Below, piece after piece: positions 1 through 5,141 of a DNA stretch of 5,745 nucleotides. The position numbers and the translations under genes are program-made. This DNA is from Chitinophagaceae bacterium (GTDB lineage Bacteria; Bacteroidota; Bacteroidia; Chitinophagales; Chitinophagaceae). The stretch is taken from NCBI GenBank assembly GCA_947442905.1, contig CANEWV010000124.1, forward strand, positions 1 to 5,745, given 5' to 3'. Below the pieces are notes generated by a model. It worked only from the letters and a program-made list of their open reading frames with translations. It searched no databases and was not told the origin of the DNA. The number at the start of each line of letters is the position of its first letter. The first letter of the stretch is position 1.

Positions 1-275
1 CCAATCACTTTTTTGTTACTGTCTCTCTTGAATATAACTGGTGCCTGATAATCAGCAATGTAATACTGGTCTTCACCTGTTTTTTGAAGTACAACTGAAC
101 CCATCGCAGAAGCAGCAACAAGAGTGCCATTGTCTGCAGAGATAACAACCTCCTGAACAGGGCTACCTTCGGCAAATTTAAACTTACCCGTAAACTGTGT
201 TAAGGTAGTGTCTTGCGCCTGAATAGAGATAAATACACCGAGTAGTAATGTGCTTAATAAAAGGATCTTTTTCAT
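1..275 (-). CDS. Exported protein of unknown function, N-terminal part (DUF3471-like?)
   Basis: This reading frame opens at an ATG at 275 and runs without a stop through the left edge, giving 91 codons; the C-terminus lies outside the window. Residues 1-20 form a clear Sec signal peptide: MKK, then a Leu/Ile/Val-rich core, then a likely cleavage site at SIQA|QD. The mature part (from about Q21) starts TQFTGKFKF and continues with alternating hydrophobic and polar residues. Short turns (SADNGTL, KTGEDQYY) and an end reading VIFKRDSNKKVIG suggest a small all-beta domain. The order 'GKFKF ... V.IS.DNG.L ... Y.I.....VIFKRD...KVIG' resembles DUF3471-type domains found in exported Bacteroidota proteins, but that is recognition by eye only. 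The gene is divergent from rlmN and has its own -7 promoter element. Coding status is well supported by the signal peptide and open frame. Function is unknown. Confidence 0.82.
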   Translation of the reverse strand, partial: MKKILLLSTLLLGVFISIQAQDTTLTQFTGKFKFAEGSPVQEVVISADNGTLVAASAMGSVVLQKTGEDQYYIADYQAPVIFKRDSNKKVI

Positions 276-298
276 AGTAGATTTTTAAAAATTGTATT

Positions 299-306
299 CA
301 AATATA
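299..306 (-). promoter_or_regulatory. Candidate Bacteroidota -7 promoter element for the exported-protein gene
   Basis: The minus strand reads TATATTTG here, a perfect match to the Bacteroidota sigma-ABfr -7 consensus TAnnTTTG. If the element sits at its usual place, transcription would begin near 295 and leave a leader of about 20 nt, AT-rich and lacking a Shine-Dalgarno sequence. I do not see a convincing TTTG -33 box at the expected 19-21 nt spacing; the nearest TTG is several bases too far upstream. The leader contains the 12-bp palindrome ATTTTTAAAAAT (281-292), which may be only AT-richness. Confidence 0.55.
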
Positions 307-370
307 ACCAACTAGCCTTTAAATTGTTGCGCCAATCCGTGTTAAATTTATGTTTTTAGGCCTTAAAAGG

Positions 371-378
371 TATCTTTG
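371..378 (+). promoter_or_regulatory. Candidate -7 promoter element for rlmN, only 5 nt from its ATG
   Basis: The plus strand reads TATCTTTG followed by CAGTT and then the rlmN ATG at 384. This matches the Bacteroidota -7 consensus TAnnTTTG exactly. The -33 region, around 348-356 (TTATGTTTT), is at best a weak TTTG match. With the element at its normal distance, the RNA would start at about 381-384, so the transcript would have almost no 5' leader. An imperfect inverted repeat, TTTTA (354-358) and TAAAA (364-368) around GGCCT, lies just upstream of the -7 element and could be an operator or chance. Confidence 0.6.
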
Positions 379-383
379 CAGTT

Positions 384-1430
384 ATGAATACGGATTTACC
401 AAATATTAGGCATTTAAGCCTAGGCGAGCTAACAGAGTATTTTGAGGGGCTGGGCGAGAAAAAATTTAGAATTCAACAGGTACACGAATGGCTTTGGCAA
501 AAGCATGCGCACTCTTTTGATGACATGACCAACCTGAGCAAAGAGCTTCGTGCCAAATTAAACGAAACATTTATTTTACCTGCTTTAACCATCGATAAAA
601 CACAGGTTAGCGAAGATGGTACCGTAAAATCTAGGTTTAAAACATTTGACAAGCATTTTATTGAAGGCGTTTTAATTCCTACCGAAGAAAGAAAAACAGC
701 CTGCGTTTCTTCGCAAATTGGTTGCAGTTTAAGTTGCAAATTTTGCGCTACCGGAACCATGGACCGCAAGAGAAATTTAACCTACGACGAAATTTATGAC
801 CAGGTCGTATTACTCAATAAAGAGAGTGAAAGAATTTTTGAAAAGAAATTAAGCAATATTGTTTTTATGGGTATGGGCGAACCCCTGCTCAACTACGACA
901 ACGTGCTAAAAGCTGTTGAGCGCATTTCTGCGGAGGACGGCCTCTTTATGAGCCCGCGCAGAATTACCGTTTCTACGGCAGGTGTTTCTAAACAAATTAG
1001 AAAACTAGGTGACGATAAAGTGCGATTTAAACTAGCTCTATCATTACACGCCGCTAACGACAAAAAAAGAAATGAAATCATGCCCATCAACGAAACCAAT
1101 AATATCAAGGTTTTGGTGGATGCCATGAATTATTTTTATAAACAAACGGGCAACGAAATCACGTTCGAATACATTTTATTTAAGAATTTTAATGATTCTC
1201 AAAAAGATGCAGAAGAACTGGTAAAATTATTCCGTCAAGTGCCCGCAGACCTTGTAAACATTATCGAATACAATCCTATCGATACGTTTAACATGACAAA
1301 GCCAGACGAACAAGGTATCGAAGATTTCATGAACTTTTTAGACTCAAACCGAGTAAATGCACGCCTTAGAAGAAGCAGGGGCAAAGACATTGATGCGGCT
1401 TGTGGTCAACTAGCCAATAAGGGTAAATAA
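384..1430 (+). CDS. rlmN: Dual-specificity rRNA/tRNA adenine-C2 methyltransferase RlmN
   Basis: RlmN is a cytoplasmic radical-SAM enzyme that methylates C2 of A2503 in 23S rRNA and of A37 in some tRNAs, supporting translational fidelity. At 348 aa it has normal family length. An N-terminal accessory domain (about 1-95) contains the typical QVHEWLWQK helix at 32-40. The radical-SAM cluster motif CSLSCKFC gives Cys114, Cys118 and Cys121. The SAM-binding GMGEP stretch lies at 163-167. Both Cys residues of the methyl-transfer mechanism are present: Cys107 in KTACVSSQ and Cys340 in DAACGQLA near the C-terminus. All catalytic positions are intact, so the enzyme should be active. The start at 384 gives the usual N-terminus, and a -7 promoter element ends 5 nt before it. 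The related Cfr family is less likely because the full CVSSQ.GC signature and the AACGQLA ending are those of RlmN. The gene leads a row of three RNA-modification genes. Confidence 0.97.
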   Translation: MNTDLPNIRHLSLGELTEYFEGLGEKKFRIQQVHEWLWQKHAHSFDDMTNLSKELRAKLNETFILPALTIDKTQVSEDGTVKSRFKTFDKHFIEGVLIPTEERKTACVSSQIGCSLSCKFCATGTMDRKRNLTYDEIYDQVVLLNKESERIFEKKLSNIVFMGMGEPLLNYDNVLKAVERISAEDGLFMSPRRITVSTAGVSKQIRKLGDDKVRFKLALSLHAANDKKRNEIMPINETNNIKVLVDAMNYFYKQTGNEITFEYILFKNFNDSQKDAEELVKLFRQVPADLVNIIEYNPIDTFNMTKPDEQGIEDFMNFLDSNRVNARLRRSRGKDIDAACGQLANKGK

Positions 1431-1442
1431 TTACCAAACATC

Positions 1443-1456
1443 CTGTTGAAAAACAG
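1443..1456 (+). other. Small GNRA-loop hairpin in the rlmN-pseudouridine synthase gap
   Basis: CTGTT-GAAA-AACAG forms a perfect 5-bp stem closed by a GAAA tetraloop, 12 nt after the rlmN stop codon and 12 nt before the next ATG. It has no following T-run (AAA follows), so it is not an intrinsic terminator. It might affect message stability or translation of the downstream gene, or it may be chance, since a 5-bp stem is short. No promoter element is visible in this 38-nt gap, so the two genes are probably cotranscribed. Confidence 0.3.
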
Positions 1457-1468
1457 CAAACCAATTGT

Positions 1469-2614
1469 ATGCAAAAAAGAACCGACAACTTTAGCAAATT
1501 TGCTAATCAGAAAAAAGGAAGCGCTGTAAAAGAAGCCTTCAGACAAGAGAAGAAAAAAATCAAACAAGATGCAAGAGCCGCTGGCGAAGAAATGCGCCAA
1601 CGCAAAAAAGATAAAATGCGCGGGCTTGTAACTGAGCCTCTCAAAAAATCTACAAAGCCAGGTGCACGAAAAGGAGCTCCCGCATCCAGAGATGCAGCTG
1701 CCAGGGGCGAAAATTCTACAAGACCAAGTGCATCAGCCGCTGCTGCAGCTGCTAAACCTACGGGATCTGCAAGACCTATCACACCCGCTAAAACATCACG
1801 TGGTAAAGACTTTCAAGCTACTCCAGTAGCAGGTATGCCCGTTCCTATTGCGTTAAAAACAGCAGAGCAAATGCCGCTCAATAAATTTATTGCGCATGCA
1901 GGTGTGTGTGGACGTAGAGAAGCAGCAGAGCTTGTGAAGGGTGGCAAGGTTGTTGTTAATGGCGATAAAATATTTGAACCAGGCTTTAAAGTAGCACCAA
2001 CAGATAAAGTAATCGTAAAAGGCAAGCAGGTATACCTTCAAAAAAATGCCGTTTATATTTTACTCAATAAACCCAAAGATTATATCACCACTGCAAATGA
2101 TCCGGAAGGTCGCAAAACAGTATTAGATATTATTAAGGGTGCAACCGCAGATAGGGTTTACCCTGTAGGCCGTTTGGACCGTAACACAACAGGTGTTTTG
2201 TTACTTACCAATGATGGTGAACTAGCACAAAAATTAACGCACCCATCTTTTGAAATTAAAAAAATATACGAGGTTACACTTGACAGACCCGTTGCTAAAA
2301 AAGACTTAGAAGCTGTATTGGCGGGCGTTACACTAGAAGATGGTTTTGTAGCAGCAGACGCTTGTGGCTATGCAAACGCTAAAGATAAAAACGTAGTAGG
2401 TATTGAAATTCATAGTGGACGTAACAGAATTGTACGCCGCATATTTGAACATTTAGGATACGATGTACGAGGCCTAGACCGTGTTATGTTTGCTAACTTA
2501 ACCAAAAAAAATGTAGACCGCGGCAAGTACCGTTTCTTACAAGAAAAAGAAGTACGCTTACTCAAGTTTATGAACAAATCATTTGTTCGTAAATCAAAAG
2601 AAGAAGAGGCTTAA
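1469..2614 (+). CDS. RsuA/RluB-family rRNA pseudouridine synthase with long basic N-terminal extension
   Basis: This enzyme converts a specific rRNA uridine to pseudouridine. The closest functional model is RluB, which modifies U2605 of 23S rRNA; RsuA, RluE and RluF are relatives, so the exact target is inferred. Residues 1 to about 134 are a low-complexity, Lys/Arg/Ala-rich extension, including a run of six Ala at 90-95, and look disordered. An S4 RNA-binding domain follows (about 135-190: PLNKFIAHAGVCGRREA). The catalytic domain starts at YILLNKPKDY (196-205). The catalytic aspartate is Asp237 in GRLDRNTTGVLLLTNDG, and the SGRNRIVRRIFEHLGY motif is at 316-331. The C-terminus is again charged (RKSKEEEA). 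At 381 aa it is well above the roughly 240-290 aa usual for RsuA/RluB, entirely because of the N-terminal extension. The ATG at 1469 is favoured because the Lys-rich segment right after it resembles what I recall from Bacteroidota homologues. It sits 38 nt behind rlmN and is probably in the same transcript. Confidence 0.93.
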   Translation: MQKRTDNFSKFANQKKGSAVKEAFRQEKKKIKQDARAAGEEMRQRKKDKMRGLVTEPLKKSTKPGARKGAPASRDAAARGENSTRPSASAAAAAAKPTGSARPITPAKTSRGKDFQATPVAGMPVPIALKTAEQMPLNKFIAHAGVCGRREAAELVKGGKVVVNGDKIFEPGFKVAPTDKVIVKGKQVYLQKNAVYILLNKPKDYITTANDPEGRKTVLDIIKGATADRVYPVGRLDRNTTGVLLLTNDGELAQKLTHPSFEIKKIYEVTLDRPVAKKDLEAVLAGVTLEDGFVAADACGYANAKDKNVVGIEIHSGRNRIVRRIFEHLGYDVRGLDRVMFANLTKKNVDRGKYRFLQEKEVRLLKFMNKSFVRKSKEEEA

Positions 2615-2637
2615 TTTTTATCCAACCCTGTTTAACG

Positions 2638-2649
2638 TAAATTTTTGCA
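2638..2649 (+). promoter_or_regulatory. Weak promoter-like TTTGCA motif abutting the RluA-type gene start
   Basis: TTTTTGCA is followed directly by ATG at 2650. Read as a -7 element, AATTTTTG (2640-2647) has one mismatch to TAnnTTTG; TAAATTTTTG (2638-2647) has TA but two extra spacer bases. No good -33 box is visible, only T-rich sequence at 2615-2620. If used, the RNA would start at or inside the initiation codon, so the motif may instead be a leftover or a translational signal. The 35-nt gap after the upstream gene is also compatible with simple read-through. Confidence 0.3.
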
Positions 2650-3360
2650 ATGCGCTTATCCGTATTATTTGAAAACGACGCATTTATAGTAATAGATAAA
2701 CCTTCTGGACTATTAAGTATTCCGGATAGGTTTGGTGTTGATATTTCTGTAAAAGAAATATTACGCCAACAATTTGGAAATATTTTTACTGTCCACCGTC
2801 TTGACAAAGACACGAGCGGTGTAATTGTTTTTGCAAAAACCGAAGAAGCGCACCAAACACTCTCTGTATTATTTGAAGGAAGGGATGTTGAAAAACATTA
2901 CGTGGGCCTTGTACTAGGCAATCCGGTAAATGATGAAGGCAGTGTGGATGCTTCTATTATGGAGCACCCCGGCAAAAACGGGAAAATGGTTACCCATGTA
3001 AAAGGTAAACCTGCTTTAACGGATTATAAAGTAGTAGAAAGATTTAAAAAATACGCTTGGCTTTCGCTACAAATTCATACGGGTAAAACGCATCAGATTC
3101 GTGTACACATGCAGCATATTGGAAGCCCCATTGCTTGTGATCCACTCTATGGCAATAACGAACCTATTTTGTTGTCGTCTCTAAAAAAGAAATTTAAACT
3201 TTCTAAATCAGAAGATGAAGAGCGTCCTATACTAGGTAGGCTTGCATTACATGCACATACCTTAACCTTTACTTTAGGTACAGACACTTTTAATTTTGAG
3301 GCGCCTATTCCAAAAGATTTACGTGCGCTACTGCAGCAGCTTCGTAAATGGGATGCATAA
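2650..3360 (+). CDS. RluA-family pseudouridine synthase without S4 domain
   Basis: This is a compact (236 aa) stand-alone catalytic domain of the RluA/RluC/RluD/TruC family, which isomerises uridine to pseudouridine in rRNA or tRNA. The family start motif is VIDKPSGLLSIP at 14-25. The catalytic loop HRLDKDTSGV (49-58) carries the nucleophilic Asp52. The second conserved motif reads HTGKTHQIRVHM (143-154), with Lys146 where most members have Arg, a conservative change. The DPLYG turn follows at 164-168. The insert around 175-197 (SSLKKKFKLSKSEDEERP) before RLALHA resembles an insert I recall in Bacteroidota members. Lacking an S4 domain, it is closer in architecture to RluA or TruC than to RluC/RluD. 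The substrate cannot be told from sequence, so no symbol is given. The gene follows the RluB-type gene by 35 nt and ends 2 nt from the convergent dinB. Confidence 0.93.
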   Translation: MRLSVLFENDAFIVIDKPSGLLSIPDRFGVDISVKEILRQQFGNIFTVHRLDKDTSGVIVFAKTEEAHQTLSVLFEGRDVEKHYVGLVLGNPVNDEGSVDASIMEHPGKNGKMVTHVKGKPALTDYKVVERFKKYAWLSLQIHTGKTHQIRVHMQHIGSPIACDPLYGNNEPILLSSLKKKFKLSKSEDEERPILGRLALHAHTLTFTLGTDTFNFEAPIPKDLRALLQQLRKWDA

Positions 3361-3362
3361 TA

Positions 3363-4523
3363 TTATTCAGGCTTTTTAATGGTGCGCGCCTTTCTTAACA
3401 CCGATTTTCCAAATTTATTTTTTACCGCATCAATGGCCTCGTAAAGCGCATTTTGTTCTGTTTTGTTATCAAACAAATTGGTTTGCGCGCCGGTGTCCGT
3501 AAGCCCAGCAAGGCGCACGCCCAATAGTCTTACCAGGGTACCTGGCACATAGAGTTTGGTAAATAAATCGGTGGCAGCTTTTATGATATCGCTATCGGCG
3601 ATGGTGGCAGGAATGGTAATTTGTCTGGTACTCGTTTCAAAATTTGCATTTCTAAATTTGATGGCTACACAGGTGGCAAATTTTTTTTCTTGTCGAAGTT
3701 CGTATGCAACGCGCTCTGCTTGCCCTACTAGTTGCGCCAATAAAATATCAAGGTCAGCAGTGTTTTCTTCAAAAGTATTTTCGGCAGAAATAGATTTAGA
3801 CTCGCGGTGTGGAGATACCACCGAATCACTTTTTCCATTTGCTTGCCGTATTAACTGCGTACCCCATTTACCAAGTGCCCTTTCAAGTAATACCGGATCA
3901 AAATGTAAAATATCGCCAATGGTATGAATACCAAGTGCCAGTAGTGTTTGGTGTGATTTTTTTCCAACGCCACCTAATTTTTCGACAGGTAGTGGCGCCA
4001 AAAATTCTTTTTCTTTTCCGGGTGTTACAAATAAATAACCATTGGGCTTTGCTTCATCGGTGGCAATTTTTGCAACCAACTTATTGGTAGCAAGTCCAAA
4101 TGAAATAGGAAGACCTGTTTCATCCATAATGGTTTGCCTTAGGCGAATGGTCCATTCGAGTGGATTAAAAAAAGTATCCATGCCCGTAAGGTCGATGTAA
4201 AATTCATCGATAGACGCTTTTTCGTAGAGGGGTGCATTTGCTGCAATAATATTTGTAACCCAGGCAGAGTATTTTGCATAGAGCCCATAAGAGCTTTTTA
4301 CAATAATGGCGTGCGGACATAGTTCCATCGCTTTTCGCATGGGCATGGCACTGCGTACGCCAAACTTTCGTGCTTCATAACTACAGGTGGTAACCACGCC
4401 CCTATCTCTACTGCCACCCACTACAACGGCTTTACCAAGCAGTGATGGATCTTGCAGCATTTCTACACTTACAAAAAAAGAATCTAAATCAAAATGGGCA
4501 ATATAACGCTGAGGGGCTTGCAT
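3363..4523 (-). CDS. dinB: DNA polymerase IV (Y-family translesion polymerase)
   Basis: DinB is an error-prone polymerase without proofreading that copies past minor-groove and other DNA lesions. The 386-aa protein contains every expected part. The first metal-binding aspartate is Asp12 in HFDLDSFFVSVE, with steric-gate Phe17 excluding ribonucleotides. The second catalytic pair is Asp106/Glu107 in SIDEFYIDLTG. The palm/fingers segment VTTCSYEARKFGVRSAMPM spans 44-62. A helix-hairpin-helix thumb contains PVEKLGGVG (179-187), followed by the little-finger domain. A beta-clamp-binding peptide, QTNLF (347-351), lies near the C-terminus, so recruitment by the sliding clamp is likely. It is a little longer than E. 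coli Pol IV (351 aa) because of its C-terminal tail. Its ATG lies 5 nt after the rimM stop, with no room for a promoter except inside rimM, so it is probably cotranscribed with rimM. I see no LexA-like operator in front of it. Its 3' end converges on the RluA-type gene. Confidence 0.96.
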   Translation of the reverse strand: MQAPQRYIAHFDLDSFFVSVEMLQDPSLLGKAVVVGGSRDRGVVTTCSYEARKFGVRSAMPMRKAMELCPHAIIVKSSYGLYAKYSAWVTNIIAANAPLYEKASIDEFYIDLTGMDTFFNPLEWTIRLRQTIMDETGLPISFGLATNKLVAKIATDEAKPNGYLFVTPGKEKEFLAPLPVEKLGGVGKKSHQTLLALGIHTIGDILHFDPVLLERALGKWGTQLIRQANGKSDSVVSPHRESKSISAENTFEENTADLDILLAQLVGQAERVAYELRQEKKFATCVAIKFRNANFETSTRQITIPATIADSDIIKAATDLFTKLYVPGTLVRLLGVRLAGLTDTGAQTNLFDNKTEQNALYEAIDAVKNKFGKSVLRKARTIKKPE

Positions 4524-4528
4524 GATAT

Positions 4529-5050
4529 TTAAGACCTATACACATCTAGTAATCCGTCCGGTAAAATCACGTATACTTTTTTGGCTTCATGATCTATGGA
4601 ATCTAAACTTTCGGCGTGAAGCGGAATGAGTGCTTCATTTCCTTCCAACGAAATTTTTAATAGTACTTGATGTGGTTGTTCAATCACTTCTTCGATAGGA
4701 CCTAAATTTTCATCTTCGTCGGTAATTACTTCGTAACCAAGTAGTGCAATAGGTGCCGACTTTCCAGCTAATTTTCTAAAATCACTATCTAGTAACCAGG
4801 CCTGACGAGAAACAAAACGGGCCGCTGCTTCTTTGGAGCTCACGCCTTCAAAGGATACGTACATCTCTGCTTCATCTTTTGCTTTTGAGCCGCTAATAAA
4901 ATAGGGCAGGTAAGAACCTTTTTGCTCTTCTACAAAAAGCACTTCCACATCTTTGAGGTTTGTTTTTTTACCTAACCCGTGCGTTAAAATGAGTTCGCCT
5001 TTAACACCAAATGTGGCTACTAATTTTCCAATATGTACGTATTCACTCAT
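4529..5050 (-). CDS. rimM: Ribosome maturation factor RimM
   Basis: RimM binds the head of the pre-30S subunit, including ribosomal protein S19, and is needed for efficient 16S rRNA processing. At 173 aa it has normal family length. The N-terminal beta-barrel RimM domain begins with the signature HIGKLVATFGVKGEL (6-20) and runs to about residue 90. A PRC-barrel domain follows (about 99-170: ALLGYEVITDEDENLGPIEEVIEQPHQ, then LIPLH), ending in the typical LPDGLLDVY. Its neighbour rpsP upstream matches the conserved rpsP-rimM pairing known from E. coli (rpsP-rimM-trmD-rplS). Here the 91-nt gap from rpsP holds a hairpin, and dinB rather than trmD comes next. The start at 5050 agrees with the family N-terminus; TTTGCA ends 3 nt before it. 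Confidence 0.95.
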   Translation of the reverse strand: MSEYVHIGKLVATFGVKGELILTHGLGKKTNLKDVEVLFVEEQKGSYLPYFISGSKAKDEAEMYVSFEGVSSKEAAARFVSRQAWLLDSDFRKLAGKSAPIALLGYEVITDEDENLGPIEEVIEQPHQVLLKISLEGNEALIPLHAESLDSIDHEAKKVYVILPDGLLDVYRS

Positions 5051-5053
5051 GGC

Positions 5054-5062
5054 TGCAAATTA
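5054..5062 (-). promoter_or_regulatory. Weak promoter-like element (TAATTTGCA) directly upstream of rimM
   Basis: The minus strand reads TAATTTGCA, then GCC and the rimM ATG. It resembles the Bacteroidota -7 box followed by GCA, but the spacer between TA and TTTG is one base short of TAnnTTTG. A possible -33 remnant, TTCTG, lies at 5086-5082. The position just after the rpsP hairpin would suit a separate promoter for rimM-dinB, giving an RNA with almost no leader. Support is moderate at best. Confidence 0.35.
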
Positions 5063-5088
5063 TTTATAAATTGGGACATTACAGAACT

Positions 5089-5120
5089 AAAAACGCCCGC
5101 AACTTACGTTGCAGGCGTTT
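5089..5120 (-). terminator. Strong hairpin after rpsP: intrinsic terminator or attenuator
   Basis: In the minus-strand RNA, AAACGCC-U-GCAAC (5120-5108) pairs with GUUGC-G-GGCGUUU (5103-5091) as 13 consecutive pairs including one U-G wobble, closed by a GUAA (GNRA) tetraloop. On the plus strand the same position is a C-A mismatch and the loop is UUAC, so the structure is suited to the rpsP-rimM direction. The stem runs into five U residues (5093-5089), partly paired, then AG. It begins 21 nt after the rpsP stop and ends 38 nt before the rimM start. It should terminate or dampen transcription after rpsP. The short U-run leaves room for partial read-through, or for a role as an RNA-stability element. 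Confidence 0.75.
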
Positions 5121-5141
5121 CACTATTTTGTGATAATAGAA

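Noticed and set aside
1507..2041. Minus-strand open frames opposite the RluB-type gene
   Set aside because: They are antisense to a gene with clear S4 and catalytic motifs; the Ala-rich and hydrophobic patches mirror the low-complexity extension.
3076..3114. Lys146 in place of the usual Arg in the TGRTHQIR motif of the RluA-type enzyme
   Set aside because: It is a conservative change with the rest of the motif and the catalytic Asp52 intact, so loss of function is not implied.
3357..3366. Perfect 10-bp palindrome ATAATATTAT between the two convergent stop codons
   Set aside because: Two facing TAA stops separated by TA automatically give TAATATTA, so the symmetry is mostly a by-product; there is no GC stem or loop for a terminator.
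3556..4090. Open frames on the plus strand opposite dinB
   Set aside because: They lie wholly inside a strongly conserved Pol IV gene, have no recognisable domain, and are Cys/Phe/Leu-rich as expected for antisense frames.
4187..4217. SIDEFYID in DinB instead of the common SIDEAYLD
   Set aside because: The catalytic Asp106/Glu107 are intact, and this variant is, as far as I recall, ordinary for Bacteroidota Pol IV, so it is not a novelty.
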